A stretch of 64,000 nucleotides of DNA from Microbacterium nymphoidis (GCF_021044885.1 NZ_JAJNOD010000004.1:1-64000); one strand, 5' to 3'; counted from the first letter of the stretch, positions 1-9,719 are shown. Numbers and translations are program-made. Notes: a model not told the origin generated them from the letters alone.

Positions 1-5
1 GCTGT

Positions 6-16
6 GGGGGGGGGGG
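6..16. repeat. Run of 11 G
   Basis: An uninterrupted run of eleven G lies just downstream of the pstS stop codon, next to a hairpin. Runs of this length are prone to slippage in replication and to sequencing error. It is non-coding as far as the window shows, because the next gene (probably pstC) lies outside. Confidence 0.6.
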
Positions 17-34
17 CGGGCCAGAGCGGCCCGC
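16..34 (-). terminator. Hairpin downstream of pstS
   Basis: GCGGGCC pairs with GGCCCGC around a five-base loop, 14 bases past the pstS stop codon. There is no T-run after it. It may be a partial terminator or an mRNA-stabilising hairpin, the latter being common where pstS is expressed above the downstream permease genes. Those genes are not visible here. Confidence 0.5.
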
Positions 35-47
35 ACCCCTCAGATCA

Positions 48-1181
48 TCACTTGATGGCGTCCACAGCGGCCTGGGCCTTCTCGCGGAGCGTGTCCGAGA
101 TGGGCGCCGAGCCAGCCGACGTGGCAGCGGCCTGCTGGCCCGCCTCGCTGATCGCGGCGGAGAAGAAGCCCTTGGCCAGCGCGCCGATCTCGGCGTCCTT
201 GTACTCGCCGCAGCCGATCAGGTAGCTGATCAGCACGACCGGGTAGGCGTCCTTCGCCGTGGTGGTGCGGTCGATCTTGATCGCCAGGTCGGTGGCCTCA
301 CGGCCGTCCTCGAACGGCGAGGCGTCAGCCGCGGCTGCCGCACCCTCGGCCGAGTGACCGACGTACGCGTCGCCGACCTTGACCTTGACGGAGGCCAGGT
401 CGCCGGCCTGGGAGGAATCGGCGTAACCGATCGTGCCCTCGCCGCCCTTGATGGCCTCGATGACTCCCGAGGTGCCCTGGCGAGCCTCGCCGCCCTCGAA
501 GGGCCACTCCTCGACCGAACCGTAGGTCCAGGCGTCGGCACCGGTGGCCGAGAGGTAGTCGGTGAAGTTGCCGGTGGTGCCCGACTTGTCGGAGCGGTGC
601 ACCGGGCTGATGGTGCTGTCGGGCAGCGTCACACCGGGGTTGGTCGCGGCGATGGCCGGGTCGTTCCACTTGGTGATGGTGCCCGCGAAGATGCCCGCGA
701 GGGTGCTGGGGTCCAGGTCCAGGCTCTTGATGTCGGCGCCCAGGTTGAAGACGATGGCGATCGGCGAGATGTACGCCGGGATCTCCACCAGCGCGCTGCC
801 GTCGGCGCACGCCTCGAAGGTACCGCCCGAGATCTCGTCGATCTTGAAAGCGCGGTCGGAGCCCGCGAAGTTGAAGGCACCGGTGCCGAACGATTCACGG
901 CCAGCACCCGAGCCCTGCGGGTCGTAGCTGATGGTCGCGTCCGGGTTCGCAGTCTGGAAGTCCTTGGTCCACGTCTGGATGGCGACCTGCTGCGAGGTGG
1001 CGCCACCGCCGACGAGGTCGCCCTTCAGGGCAGCGGACGTGGTGGTCTCGGACGAAGCCGAGGAAGAGCCGGTGGTCGGGTCCGTGGTGCCCGAGCCGCC
1101 CTCGTTCGCGGCGCAGCCGGCGAGCGCGAGAGCGGCGACGGCGCCGATGGCGCCGATCTGAACAAAGCGGGTGAGCTTCAC
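48..1181 (-). CDS. pstS: Phosphate ABC transporter substrate-binding lipoprotein PstS
   Basis: This is the extracellular lipoprotein that captures inorganic phosphate for the PstCAB importer. The 377-residue product starts with a lipoprotein signal peptide whose lipobox is ALAGCAA, followed by a Ser/Thr-rich linker (about 28-50). Phosphate-binding signatures are visible: DPQGSGAGRESF near residue 87, GSDRAF near 107, and HRSDKSGTTGNF near 195. The start is GTG at 1181, with AAGGA nine bases upstream. A PHO box lies about 85 bases upstream, so induction by phosphate starvation through the RegX3-like regulator in this window is likely. pstC would be expected beyond the left edge. The family assignment is secure. 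Confidence 0.97.
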   Translation of the reverse strand: MKLTRFVQIGAIGAVAALALAGCAANEGGSGTTDPTTGSSSASSETTTSAALKGDLVGGGATSQQVAIQTWTKDFQTANPDATISYDPQGSGAGRESFGTGAFNFAGSDRAFKIDEISGGTFEACADGSALVEIPAYISPIAIVFNLGADIKSLDLDPSTLAGIFAGTITKWNDPAIAATNPGVTLPDSTISPVHRSDKSGTTGNFTDYLSATGADAWTYGSVEEWPFEGGEARQGTSGVIEAIKGGEGTIGYADSSQAGDLASVKVKVGDAYVGHSAEGAAAAADASPFEDGREATDLAIKIDRTTTAKDAYPVVLISYLIGCGEYKDAEIGALAKGFFSAAISEAGQQAAATSAGSAPISDTLREKAQAAVDAIK

Positions 1182-1245
1182 GAGGTGAATCCTTCACTGT
1201 GTCGGTTGTTGCCCTGGTGCAGGCACACGACGACCGTAAGTGTGG

Positions 1246-1287
1246 ACTCTAAACAGGTGTCGCTGGCTACGTGAACGGAAGGTGAAC
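1246..1287 (-). promoter_or_regulatory. PHO box and -10 element of pstS
   Basis: On the minus strand two 11-base direct units lie head to tail at 1287-1277 (GTTCACCTTCC) and 1276-1266 (GTTCACGTAGC). They match the known actinobacterial PHO-box pattern of GTTCACC repeats bound by PhoP/RegX3-type regulators. A -10 box TAGAGT follows at 1251-1246, so the PHO box takes the place of a -35 element, which is typical of phosphate-activated promoters. The transcript leader would be about 60 bases. Confidence 0.85.
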
Positions 1288-1324
1288 GGCCGGTCTCAGT
1301 TCGCTGCGTGCGTGCGGGCGCTGC

Positions 1325-2263
1325 TCACACCCGTGACTCGTACGTCTCGATGGAGACGATGCCCGATCCGGGGTTGGTTGCCGAGAGGTGAACGACGCTG
1401 AAAGCCGCGGGCTCCAGTTCCGCGGCATCCACGAGATACCGGCCCTCCACGGTGCCGGTGGCGAGTGCGATCTCGTGGAAGATCTTCGGGATCACGGGGC
1501 GGTGACTACAGAGGACGGCGGGCTTGCGTGAGCGCACCCGCTTGCCGACGATGCCGCGGATGTCGTCCTCACCGGCCTCGAACGCATCTTGACTGATGCC
1601 TTCGGCCCGGATGATCTCACGACCGAGCGAGGCGGCCAGGGGCACGGAGGTGGTGACACAGCGCACGGCGGGGGAGGAGACGATGCGCTTCACCCCGAAG
1701 GCTCGCAACGGGCCCGCGATCTGCGCCGCCTGCTTCGTGCCGCGTGCGGTGAGCGGACGCGCGGTGTCCTCGCCCTTCCAATCGGCACGGGCGACGGCGC
1801 GCGCGTGACGCAGCACGATGAGCGGGAAGGTCTCCAGCGCGCCGTCATCGACCAGCCGCAGGAAGTTGTCGAGGATCTCGACGTCGACGGGGTAGCTGAG
1901 GTAGGTGCGGGCCTTCTTCGGGGAGACCCACTCGATCCCGGCCACCTCCCGGTTGGGCACGAACGCCGACGCCCGAAGCGCCGCCTCCGTGGCCTCTGCC
2001 GTCCAGTAGTGGACGATCTTCTGTTTGCGGCTGGGGAGGCGATAGCGGGAGACGCCGACGGGTGCTCCGAGGACGATGCGTATGCCCGTCTCCTCGAACA
2101 CCTCGCGCACGGCGGTCTCGGCGAGCGTCTCGCCGGGATCGACCTTCCCCTTCGGCAGCGTGACGTCGGCGTACTTGGTGCGGTGGATCACGAGGATGCG
2201 CAGCTTCCCCTCCACCATGCGCCAGACGACCGCACCGGCCGCGTAGACCGCGGTGTCCCTCAT
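1325..2263 (-). CDS. mutT1: Nudix hydrolase fused to a histidine phosphatase (MutT1-like)
   Basis: Two domains are visible in 312 residues. The Nudix domain (about 1-140) has the full box [20 protein letters not shown] followed by TG. The C-terminal histidine-phosphatase domain (about 150-300) has the LRHARA signature. This is the MutT1 architecture, which in mycobacteria hydrolyses 8-oxo-dGTP/GTP and diadenosine polyphosphates and also lies beside ppk1. The start chosen is the ATG at 2263, which overlaps the ppk1 stop as ATGA; longer in-frame readings run through ppk1 and are artefacts. Co-transcription with glnR and ppk1 is likely. Confidence 0.92.
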   Translation of the reverse strand: MRDTAVYAAGAVVWRMVEGKLRILVIHRTKYADVTLPKGKVDPGETLAETAVREVFEETGIRIVLGAPVGVSRYRLPSRKQKIVHYWTAEATEAALRASAFVPNREVAGIEWVSPKKARTYLSYPVDVEILDNFLRLVDDGALETFPLIVLRHARAVARADWKGEDTARPLTARGTKQAAQIAGPLRAFGVKRIVSSPAVRCVTTSVPLAASLGREIIRAEGISQDAFEAGEDDIRGIVGKRVRSRKPAVLCSHRPVIPKIFHEIALATGTVEGRYLVDAAELEPAAFSVVHLSATNPGSGIVSIETYESRV

Positions 2264-4422
2264 CGCACCGCGCGAGCGCGGCGGCGCCGCGCGATCTGGG
2301 CCATGGTCGCATCCTGGGCGTCCACGAGGGGAGCGCCCTTCGCGTCCACCGAATGGCGGGTCCACTCTCCCTCGGGACCGAGGTGCCAGGAACTCGTGCC
2401 CTCGTTCATCGCCAGTGCGAACAGATCGCCGAGCTCGGTGAGGTGCGCCGGTGCGACCACGCGGATGAGCGCCTCCACGCGCCGATCCAGGTTGCGGTGC
2501 ATCATGTCGGCGGAGCCGATGTAGAACTGCGGATCCCCGTCGTTGTGGAACGCGAAGATGCGCGAGTGCTCCAGATACCGGCCGAGGATCGAGCGCACGG
2601 TGATGTTCTCGCTGAGGCCGGGGACGCCGGGCTTCAGGCTGCAGATCCCGCGTACCCACACCTCCACCTTCACGCCCGCGTTCGAGGCGCGGTACAGGGC
2701 GTCGATGATCTGTTCGTCCACCATCGAGTTGACCTTGATGCGGATCGAGGCGTCCTTGCCGGCGAGGGCGTTGCGCCGCTCCTTGTCGATCAGCCGCAGG
2801 AGCCCCTTGCGGAGGTGGCGAGGTGCCACCAGCAGGCGCTTGAACTTCTTCTCGATCGCGTACCCGCTGAGCTCGTTGAACAGGCGGGTGAGGTCCTTGC
2901 CCACCTGATCGTCGATGGTGAACAGGCCGAAGTCCTCGTACAGCCGCGAGGTCTTCGGGTTGTAGTTGCCCGTTCCGACGTGCGAGTAGTGGCGGAGAAC
3001 GCCGTCCTCCTCACGGATCACGAGCGCCAGCTTGCAGTGGGTCTTCAGGCCGACGAGGCCGTAGACCACGTGCACGCCGGCCTTCTCCAGCTGACGCGCC
3101 CAGCCGATGTTCGCGGCCTCGTCGAAGCGAGCCTTGACCTCGACAAGGGCGAGGACCTGCTTGCCGGCCTCGGCGGCGTCGATCAGTGCCTGCACGATCG
3201 GGCTGTCGCCGGACGTACGGTACAGGGTCTGCTTGATCGCGAGCACGTGCGGGTCGCGTGCCGCCTGCTCCAGGAACGCCTGCACGCTGGTGGCGAAGGA
3301 CTCGTACGGGTGGTGCACGAGGACGTCGCCACTGCGGATCGCGCCGAAGATGTCGGCACGGCTCTCGTTCCCGGTCGGACGGAACGGCACGGCCGTCACG
3401 GGGACGTGCGGCGCGTACCGCAGCTCGGGACGGTCGATGCGAGTGAGGGAGAACAGCGCGCGCAGGTCGAGCGGGCCGGGGAGGCGGTAGACCTCCTGAT
3501 CGGTGATCGACAGCTCCTTCAGCAGCAGCTCCAGCGTCACCTCGTCCATGTCGTCGGTGATCTCGAGCCGGATCGGCGGTCCGAACCGGCGACGCATCAG
3601 CTCGGCCTCGAGGGCCTGGATGAGGTTCTCGGTCTCATCCTCCTCGATGACCATGTCCTCGTTGCGGGTGAGGCGGAAGGCGTGGTGGTCGATGACCTCC
3701 ATACCGGGGAAGAGGTCGCCGAGGTGGTTGGCGATGAGGTCCTCGATGAGGATGTAGCGCACGCCACCCGAACCCGGCACCTCGATGAAGCGTGGCAGCA
3801 TCGGCGGCACCTTGAGGCGCGCGAACTCCGTGCGGCCGGTGCGCGCATTGCGGATGCGGATGGCGAGGTTCAGCGACAGGCCGGAGATGTACGGGAAGGG
3901 GTGGGCGGGGTCGACGGCGAGCGGCATGAGCACCGGGAAGACCTGCGCCTGGAAGTACTCGGCGAGGTGCTCGCGATCGGCCGCGTCCAGCGCGTCCCAC
4001 GACACGACGGAGATGCCCGCTTCGGTGAGAGCCGGGCGCACCGAGTCGGTCCACGCCTGGGCATGGCGCAGCTGCAGCCTGTGCGCCTCCGCGGAGATGT
4101 CCGCGAGCACGTCGGCGGGGGCTCGTCCGACGTTCGTCGGAACGGCGAGCCCGGTGACGATGCGGCGCTTGAGCCCGGCGACACGCACCATGAAGAACTC
4201 GTCGAGATTGCTGGCGAAGATCGCGAGGAAGTTCGCTCGCTCGAGCAGCGGCGTGGTGGGGTCCTCGCCCAGTTCGAGCACGCGCTGGTTGAACTTCAGC
4301 CAGCTCAGCTCGCGATCCAGGTAGCGATCGTCGGGGAACTGGTCGTCCGATTCCACGGCGAGCACATCGAAGTCGTCGTCGTCCTCGCCCAGTCCGGCGT
4401 CAGGAATCGTCGTGTCGATCAT
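2260..4422 (-). CDS. ppk1: Polyphosphate kinase 1
   Basis: RNA-degradosome-independent PPK1 makes inorganic polyphosphate from ATP. The 720-residue length is normal for the family. Diagnostic segments include [19 protein letters not shown] near residue 35 and the catalytic-histidine region [20 protein letters not shown] near residue 490, which is autophosphorylated in characterised enzymes. A short acidic N-terminal extension (LGEDDDDFD) precedes the N domain. The ATG at 4422 has AAGGA eight bases upstream. The gene lies 42 bases after glnR and overlaps mutT1 by four bases, so the three probably form one operon linking nitrogen control and polyphosphate. Confidence 0.97.
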   Translation of the reverse strand: MIDTTIPDAGLGEDDDDFDVLAVESDDQFPDDRYLDRELSWLKFNQRVLELGEDPTTPLLERANFLAIFASNLDEFFMVRVAGLKRRIVTGLAVPTNVGRAPADVLADISAEAHRLQLRHAQAWTDSVRPALTEAGISVVSWDALDAADREHLAEYFQAQVFPVLMPLAVDPAHPFPYISGLSLNLAIRIRNARTGRTEFARLKVPPMLPRFIEVPGSGGVRYILIEDLIANHLGDLFPGMEVIDHHAFRLTRNEDMVIEEDETENLIQALEAELMRRRFGPPIRLEITDDMDEVTLELLLKELSITDQEVYRLPGPLDLRALFSLTRIDRPELRYAPHVPVTAVPFRPTGNESRADIFGAIRSGDVLVHHPYESFATSVQAFLEQAARDPHVLAIKQTLYRTSGDSPIVQALIDAAEAGKQVLALVEVKARFDEAANIGWARQLEKAGVHVVYGLVGLKTHCKLALVIREEDGVLRHYSHVGTGNYNPKTSRLYEDFGLFTIDDQVGKDLTRLFNELSGYAIEKKFKRLLVAPRHLRKGLLRLIDKERRNALAGKDASIRIKVNSMVDEQIIDALYRASNAGVKVEVWVRGICSLKPGVPGLSENITVRSILGRYLEHSRIFAFHNDGDPQFYIGSADMMHRNLDRRVEALIRVVAPAHLTELGDLFALAMNEGTSSWHLGPEGEWTRHSVDAKGAPLVDAQDATMAQIARRRRARAVR

Positions 4423-4464
4423 GTGCTCATCCTTACAGTGACGGGTGACGAACAGGTTAAGCGG

Positions 4465-5148
4465 TCAGCGGACGCGTTCTGTGGGCTGCTCGTCCTCGGC
4501 GGCGTCGAAACGATAGCCCACGTTTCGGACGGTGCCGATGAGCTGCTCCATGTCGCCGAGCTTTGCGCGCAGGCGCCGGACGTGCACATCGACGGTTCGG
4601 GTGCCGCCGTAGTAGTCATAGCCCCACACTTCGCTCAGCAGCTGCTCGCGCGTGAACACGCGTGAGGGGTGGGTGGCGAGGAAGTGCAGGAGCTGGAACT
4701 CCTTGTAGGTGAGATCCAGCGGACGGCCGTTGATCTTGGCGGAGTACGAGGCCTCGTCGATGGTGATGCCGGAGGTCTGCACGCGGGTGGGACGCTCATC
4801 CAGCGCGGCCGCTCGGCCGAGCGCGAGTCGCAGCCGGGCGTCGATCTCGGCGGGGCCGGCGGAGCTCAGCAGCAGATCATCCACGCCCCAGTCGGGGGAG
4901 AGGGCGGTGAGGCCGCCCTCGGTGACCACCACCAGCAGCGGGGAGCTGAGTCCCGTGGTGCGAAGCAGACGACACAGCGACTTCGCCGCGACGAGATCCG
5001 CGCGGGCGTCCACGAGGATCAGATCGGCGTCGGGCGCCGCGACCAGCTGTGCGGGGGCCGCCGGAATCGTGCGCACCGTGTGGCTGAGCAGCTCGAGGGC
5101 GGGCAGAGCGGGATCCGGTGTCGAACTGAGCACGAGCAGTTGCGCCAC
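4465..5148 (-). CDS. glnR: GlnR-type orphan response regulator
   Basis: This 227-residue protein is a GlnR-family global nitrogen regulator. The N-terminal half is an atypical receiver with the GlnR hallmarks [32 protein letters not shown] and [16 protein letters not shown]. The C-terminal half (about 125-220) is an OmpR-type winged helix ([38 protein letters not shown]). The GTG start at 5148 has AGGAG six bases upstream; the longer in-frame reading is an artefact. No partner kinase is adjacent, as usual for GlnR. It is divergent from a small membrane-protein gene. GlnR boxes were not searched for in the window. Confidence 0.88.
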   Translation of the reverse strand: MAQLLVLSSTPDPALPALELLSHTVRTIPAAPAQLVAAPDADLILVDARADLVAAKSLCRLLRTTGLSSPLLVVVTEGGLTALSPDWGVDDLLLSSAGPAEIDARLRLALGRAAALDERPTRVQTSGITIDEASYSAKINGRPLDLTYKEFQLLHFLATHPSRVFTREQLLSEVWGYDYYGGTRTVDVHVRRLRAKLGDMEQLIGTVRNVGYRFDAAEDEQPTERVR

Positions 5149-5230
5149 GCCGACTCCTCTCCTGCGGCTAAGTCCCCATGATATGCCGCACTCGGGAGCG
5201 TTCCCGCGCCGCGTCTGGGAGAATGACGTT

Positions 5231-5521
5231 ATGTCACAGCCGCAGCTCGCTCCGCGCTCGCCCATCATCGGCATCGCGGCGGTCTGGATCCTCAGCGCGC
5301 TCATCTCGGTCGCGGTCGGCATCGTGGCACCGCTGGACCAGCGCGTCGGCTGGCTGTGCGTCGGGCTGGGGATCACCCTCATCGCCGCGTTCGCCGTGCA
5401 GATCTTCTCCGCACCGGCGCAGGGATTCATCGGCCGCATGGGTGCGAGCATGCTGGGCGCGCTGGTTGTGATGGGGCTGGTCTCTGCGGGCTTCGGACTC
5501 GCCGCGCTGAGCGGTCTCTGA
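5231..5521 (+). CDS. Small conserved membrane protein, function unknown
   Basis: The 96-residue product has three predicted membrane segments (about 13-32, 41-60 and 72-93) and no recognisable catalytic motif. The start appears leaderless: GAGAAT at 5219-5224 is followed by exactly six bases and then ATG. Divergent from glnR and 36 bases upstream of a 37-codon membrane-peptide gene. I do not recognise a named family. Confidence 0.8.
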   Translation: MSQPQLAPRSPIIGIAAVWILSALISVAVGIVAPLDQRVGWLCVGLGITLIAAFAVQIFSAPAQGFIGRMGASMLGALVVMGLVSAGFGLAALSGL

Positions 5522-5557
5522 CCCGCGATCAGCGGCGAGCGGGCTAGAGTGGATGCC

Positions 5558-5671
5558 ATGGACCTCTTCGCACTCGAGATGCTCTTCGTCGGCCTGCTGG
5601 GCCTCGCGTCGCTCGCCATCGCGTTCGTCGCGGGCGTCGTGGTCTACAACCTCTTCCGCGGCCAGCGCTGA
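5558..5671 (+). CDS. 37-residue single-span membrane peptide
   Basis: A short ORF encodes a peptide starting [15 protein letters not shown] and ending [10 protein letters not shown]: one hydrophobic helix (about 8-30) with a basic C-terminal end. A -10 box TAGAGT at 5545-5550 ends seven bases before the ATG, suggesting a leaderless transcript. It is 13 bases upstream of the nitrobindin gene and may be co-transcribed with it. The transmembrane character and the promoter placement support it being real; the function is unknown. Confidence 0.65.
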   Translation: MDLFALEMLFVGLLGLASLAIAFVAGVVVYNLFRGQR

Positions 5672-5684
5672 CCGGGCACAAGCC

Positions 5685-6293
5685 ATGATCGAGCTGCCCA
5701 GCGATCTGCCCGCAGACCTGGTGCCGCTGTCCTGGCTCCTGGGGGTCTGGGAAGGCACCGGCGTCATCGACTACACCGCCGGTGATCATCACTTCACGGG
5801 CGAGTTCACGCACCGCGTGAGCTTCAGTCACGACGGTGGCGACGCGTTGAACTACTCCGCTACCGCCGTACTCCTCCCGATCGACGAGGACGGCGAGCAG
5901 GTCCGCCTGAACTCGGAGGTCGGATTCTGGCGCATCGCCCGACCGCGCACCGCGTCGGATGTCGGACCGGGTCTGCTTCCGGGCTCGGAGGCGCTCGTGT
6001 CGCGCACGGTCGAAGACGTCGAGGCGCTGCGCAACACCGATGAGGCGTTCGACCTCGAAGTGTCCATCGTCCATGCGGACGGCGTGACGGAGCTGTACCT
6101 CGGACAGGTGAAGGGCCCCCGCATCGACCTCGCCACCGACGCGGTGCTGCGGCCCTCGACGGCGAAGGACTACGCCTCCGCCGAGCGTATGTACGGCCTC
6201 GTCCAGGGGCACCTGCTGTGGGCCTGGGACATCGCGGCGCTCGGGGCACCGCCGGCCTCGCACGCGTCCGCTCGCCTGGCCAAGGTGTCCTGA
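5685..6293 (+). CDS. Nitrobindin / FABP-like heme-binding protein (DUF1794)
   Basis: The 202-residue protein belongs to the nitrobindin family, which are beta-barrel heme proteins that isomerise peroxynitrite to nitrate. The family signature LLGVWEGTGVIDY is at about residues 18-30. EVGFWR and VKGPRIDL match later barrel strands. A conserved C-terminal His expected to ligate heme would be in the VQGHLLWAWDI segment. The gene is one base upstream of the ygfZ-like gene, and mycobacteria also keep a nitrobindin gene in the glnR neighbourhood, as far as I recall. The peroxynitrite role is known for the family and inferred here. Confidence 0.88.
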   Translation: MIELPSDLPADLVPLSWLLGVWEGTGVIDYTAGDHHFTGEFTHRVSFSHDGGDALNYSATAVLLPIDEDGEQVRLNSEVGFWRIARPRTASDVGPGLLPGSEALVSRTVEDVEALRNTDEAFDLEVSIVHADGVTELYLGQVKGPRIDLATDAVLRPSTAKDYASAERMYGLVQGHLLWAWDIAALGAPPASHASARLAKVS

Positions 6294-6294
6294 C

Positions 6295-7395
6295 ATGGCG
6301 GGATTCGGCGCCCTGCCCGGTGCCGTCGTCGACGGCGACGCGGTCACCCACTTCGGTGAACCGCTGCGTGAACAGCGCGCTCTGGAGCAGGGGCGGGCCA
6401 TCGCGCCGCTCGGCGATCGTGCCGTCGTGTCTCTGACGGGCCCCGACCGTCTCACATGGCTGGACTCCATCACCTCGCAGTCCGTCGCGCATCTTCCCGC
6501 CGGGGTCTCCTCCGAGTTGCTCGTCCTGGATCCGCAGGGGCGGGTCGAGCACGCCGCCGGCATCGTCGACGACGGTGAGACGGCCTGGCTTCTCGTCGAC
6601 CGTGACGACGCCGGTCCGCTGTCTGGATGGCTGCTGCGCATGCGCTTCCGCGCCCAGGTCGACATCGCCGTGCAGGACGAGCTGCGTGTGATCGGATTCA
6701 TGGGCGACGCGGCGGGCGAGCACCTCTCCTCGATCGCCCCCGGCGCCGTCGTATGGCAAGATCCGTGGCGCGCTGTGGCTGCGGGCGGCTGGCAGTACGC
6801 GCAGATCACGGAGCACCCGGGGGCGGAGCGCGACTGGCGCGAGGCGATCGTCACGGCTGCGCAGTCGGATGAGCTCGCGACGCACCTGGGAGGTTTCCGT
6901 CCTGCGGGGGTGCTGGCGGCGGATGCGCTGCGCATCGCCGCGTGGCGTCCGCGCTGGGCGCGGGAGCGCGACGAACGTCTCATTCCGCATGAGGTCGACT
7001 GGATTCGATCCGCGGTGCACCTGAACAAGGGGTGCTATCGCGGCCAGGAGACCGTGGCGAAGGTCCACAACCTCGGTCACCCGCCGCGCCGCCTGGTGAT
7101 GCTCCATCTCGACGGCAGCGACAGCGTGCTCCCGTCTCCGGGCGACGAGGTGCGCTCGGACGCCGAGGGCGATGAGGTGGGCCGCATCACCTCCAGCGCC
7201 ATGCATCATGAGCTCGGACCGATCGCGCTGGCGGTCGTCGCCCGCCGCGTGCCCGCCGATGCGGTGCTGCACGTCCGCTCCGGCGAGACGGACATCACGG
7301 GAGCACAGGAGGTCGTGGTGCCCGCCGATGCCGGCTCGGTGGCCGACGTCCCTCGTCTCACGCGGCTGTCTCGTCGTCCGCTGAAGCAGGACTGA
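6295..7395 (+). CDS. ygfZ: Folate-binding YgfZ-like protein
   Basis: The 366-residue protein has the GcvT/YgfZ fold. The defining motif KGCYRGQE is at about 243-250; in YgfZ the Cys is required for its role in repair or assembly of iron-sulfur clusters with tetrahydrofolate. Other family segments are LTGPDRLTWLDSITSQ near 43 and LDPQGRVEHA near 77. It starts one base after the nitrobindin stop, so translation is probably coupled. The third base group of the motif is R where many homologues have V, a normal variant. Confidence 0.92.
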   Translation: MAGFGALPGAVVDGDAVTHFGEPLREQRALEQGRAIAPLGDRAVVSLTGPDRLTWLDSITSQSVAHLPAGVSSELLVLDPQGRVEHAAGIVDDGETAWLLVDRDDAGPLSGWLLRMRFRAQVDIAVQDELRVIGFMGDAAGEHLSSIAPGAVVWQDPWRAVAAGGWQYAQITEHPGAERDWREAIVTAAQSDELATHLGGFRPAGVLAADALRIAAWRPRWARERDERLIPHEVDWIRSAVHLNKGCYRGQETVAKVHNLGHPPRRLVMLHLDGSDSVLPSPGDEVRSDAEGDEVGRITSSAMHHELGPIALAVVARRVPADAVLHVRSGETDITGAQEVVVPADAGSVADVPRLTRLSRRPLKQD

Positions 7396-7411
7396 CCAGA
7401 GCCCTTCCGGT

Positions 7412-7470
7412 TTCATTGCGCGCGAATCGCTGCTATTCGGGCCGGATTCGCGCAATTCGCGCGCTATGAA
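7412..7470. terminator. Inverted repeat between convergent genes
   Basis: Arms 7412-7427 and 7455-7470 match at 15 of 16 positions and enclose 27 bases, which carry a further ATTCG/CGAAT-type repeat. It sits between the stops of ygfZ (plus) and the FAD oxidoreductase (minus), so it could end both transcripts. There is no T-run. Confidence 0.6.
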
Positions 7471-7475
7471 CGGAG

Positions 7476-8879
7476 TCAGCGGGTGAGGTCGCGCAGCGCG
7501 AGCTCGGCGGCGTTGACACCGCACATGCCGTGTACTCCGCCGGCGGGGGCCGTCGACGCACCGCCGAGATACACACCGCGAACACCGGTCGCGAAACCCC
7601 GGGGGCCCATTCGTGGACGGGCGATGAGCTGTCGGAGGGTGGTGGCACCGCCGCCGATGTCGCCGCCGAGGTACGCGGTGTTGTGCGCTTCCAGGGCCCC
7701 GGGACCGCGGGTGTGCACCGCGAGGATCCGTTCGCGCGCGCCGGGGGCGTAGCGCTCCAGCTCAGCCAGCAATCGCTCGGTCTCGTCGCGGGGCCATCCG
7801 TTCGGGACGTGCGCGTAGAGCCAGAGCGGGTTGATGCCATTGTGCGAGCGGGACGGATCGACGAGGTGCGGCTGGGTGACGAGCACGAACGGATGCCCCG
7901 GCATACGTCCCCGCACGACATCGGCCTCTGCCCGCGCGACCTGCGCGAACGTTCCGCCGAGATGCACCACCCCGGCGCGGCGCAGGGCGTCATCACGCCA
8001 GGGCACATCGCCCTCGATGGCCAGGTCGAGCTTGAACGCGCCGGGACCCGGGCGGAAGCGGCGCCACGCGTGCCGAACCCCGGCCGGGACGTCCATCATC
8101 GTGAGCGCGGTGCGCGGCGGGACAGTGAGCACGACGACATCCGTGTCGAGTTCATCCACGCGCGTCACCCGGCGACCGAGCTCGATGCGCCCGCCGAGCT
8201 CAGCGAATTCGGCGAGCAGCGCGGAGGTCAGGGCTCCCGCTCCGCCGCGTGGGAACGGCCAGCCATGAGCGTGCAGCGCGGTGGTGAGCATGGCGCCGAC
8301 CGAGGAGGACAACGGCGCCGTCAGACTACCGATCATGTGCGCGGCGATGCCTGCGAACGCAGCGGCGTTCTCAGGACGCCGAAACGCCCGCGCCCACCAC
8401 GATGCCGGCGGGGCCGCGCGCAGTCCCAGCTGGAGCAACGCACGGGGGTGGCGGGGGAAGGAGACGACGGGGGCGAACGCGGTGTCGAAGACGGCGTCCG
8501 CATTGCGGGTGAGCGGAGCGAACAGACGGCGCCACAGCGCGCCGTCTGCGCCCATGCTCATGGCCGTTCTGGCGAGGTCGCGGTAGACCACTCCGGTGGC
8601 ATCGTCCGTCGGATGGGCAACGACCACATCATGATGCAGCCACCGCAAGCCATGACGCTCCAGGTGCAGCGAGCGGAAGAACGGCGACGCCACCGCTCCC
8701 GGCATCGCAGTGGAACAGTCATCGTGCAGCACTCCGGGAAGGGTGAGCTCACTCGTGCGAGCGCCGCCACCCGGCACCGGGGCCGCCTCGATCACCGTGA
8801 CGCGAATGCCGGCCTGTGCGAGCCGGATCGCCGCGGCGAGTCCGTTCGGGCCGGAACCCACCACCGTCGCCGTCGTCAC
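7476..8879 (-). CDS. FAD-dependent oxidoreductase, phytoene-desaturase-like
   Basis: The 467-residue protein has an N-terminal dinucleotide-binding motif, VVGSGPNGLAAAIRLAQAG, followed by VIEAAPVPGGGARTSE, both typical of the phytoene dehydrogenase/amine oxidase superfamily. The C-terminal FAD segment reads GVYLGGASTAPAGGVHGMCG. No carotenoid genes are nearby, so the substrate cannot be named. The GTG start at 8879 fits a leaderless transcript: TAGGCT at 8891-8886 ends six bases before it. The product is presumably cytosolic. The nearest described relatives are annotated NAD(P)/FAD-dependent oxidoreductases. Confidence 0.88.
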   Translation of the reverse strand: MTTATVVGSGPNGLAAAIRLAQAGIRVTVIEAAPVPGGGARTSELTLPGVLHDDCSTAMPGAVASPFFRSLHLERHGLRWLHHDVVVAHPTDDATGVVYRDLARTAMSMGADGALWRRLFAPLTRNADAVFDTAFAPVVSFPRHPRALLQLGLRAAPPASWWARAFRRPENAAAFAGIAAHMIGSLTAPLSSSVGAMLTTALHAHGWPFPRGGAGALTSALLAEFAELGGRIELGRRVTRVDELDTDVVVLTVPPRTALTMMDVPAGVRHAWRRFRPGPGAFKLDLAIEGDVPWRDDALRRAGVVHLGGTFAQVARAEADVVRGRMPGHPFVLVTQPHLVDPSRSHNGINPLWLYAHVPNGWPRDETERLLAELERYAPGARERILAVHTRGPGALEAHNTAYLGGDIGGGATTLRQLIARPRMGPRGFATGVRGVYLGGASTAPAGGVHGMCGVNAAELALRDLTR

Positions 8880-8888
8880 CCGCCCAGC

Positions 8889-9719
8889 CTAGTCGGCGCC
8901 CAGCGGGGCGACGCTTGCCCAGTCCACGGTGAGCTCACCGAGCTTCGCGCGGGCCTTCGGGGTGCGCACAGGCCATCCCGTGGCGCGGAGATCGGAGACC
9001 ACCGCGAGCCAGCGCTGGATGGTACCGAACGTGCCGAGACCGGCGTTTCGCTCCCACGATGCGTCGAGGTCGGTCATCAGGCGGTGCACGCGCTCGCCGG
9101 GGACGTTGCGGTGGATCAGCGCCTTCGGCAGCCGTTCTGCCACGATGCCCGGCCTCTCCAGCTCGGCCAGCCGGAGAGAGATCGTGAGGCTGCGCGGCTT
9201 GGCTCCGCTGTCCAGATCGATCCAGCTCGACACCCGGCCGATCTCATCGCACGTGCCCTCCACCACGATCCCGTCCGGAGCGAGGCGTGAGCACATCATG
9301 CGCCAGGCCTCGGCGACGTCGGCCTCGTCGTACTGCCGGAGCACGTTGAACGCCCGGATCACGGTGGCCGGATGCGGGGACGGTACTTCGAAGCCACCGC
9401 GTGCGAACGAGATCCGGCTATCGACGGGGAAGCGCGTCTGTCCCGCCCGGATCTCGGCGAGCTGTGCGGTCGCGCGCGTCACGCGCTCCGCGTCGATCTC
9501 GAGACCGAGGACCTCGACGTCTGGATGCGTGCGGCGGAGGCGATCGTACAGCTCGAAAGCAGTGACGCCGCTGGCCCCGTATCCGAGGTCCACAACCAGA
9601 GGGGAATCGGCGCGGCGAAGCTCGGGCAGCGCGGCGATCCAGCGGTCCACACGTCGCAGCCGGTTGGTGTTCGTGGTGCCGCGCGTGGCGTGACCTGCGG
9701 GGGAGACGGGGCGCGGCAT
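8889..9719 (-). CDS. Class I SAM-dependent methyltransferase
   Basis: The 276-residue product has a Rossmann methyltransferase core: motif I VVDLGYGASGVTAFEL (about 42-57), an acidic residue ending strand 2 in VEVLGLEIDAERV, and FARGGFEVPS. Substrate unknown. The N terminus contains a basic TNRLRRVDRWI segment. ATG 9719 is preferred because GAGAGA lies ahead of it; a second ATG nine codons upstream lacks any ribosome-binding site. It lies nine bases upstream of the FAD oxidoreductase promoter on the same strand, but that gene seems to have its own promoter. Confidence 0.82.
   Translation of the reverse strand: MPRPVSPAGHATRGTTNTNRLRRVDRWIAALPELRRADSPLVVDLGYGASGVTAFELYDRLRRTHPDVEVLGLEIDAERVTRATAQLAEIRAGQTRFPVDSRISFARGGFEVPSPHPATVIRAFNVLRQYDEADVAEAWRMMCSRLAPDGIVVEGTCDEIGRVSSWIDLDSGAKPRSLTISLRLAELERPGIVAERLPKALIHRNVPGERVHRLMTDLDASWERNAGLGTFGTIQRWLAVVSDLRATGWPVRTPKARAKLGELTVDWASVAPLGAD

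Noticed and set aside
2264..2659. N-terminal extension of the MutT1-like protein
   Set aside because: The extra 131 residues are out-of-frame ppk1; the ATGA overlap marks the true start.
2353..4665. 770-codon open frame opposite ppk1 and glnR
   Set aside because: GC-rich antisense shadow; both genes on the other strand are certain.
5149..5619. Extended reading of glnR into the divergent membrane gene
   Set aside because: Low-complexity translation without homology; GTG 5148 has a proper ribosome-binding site.
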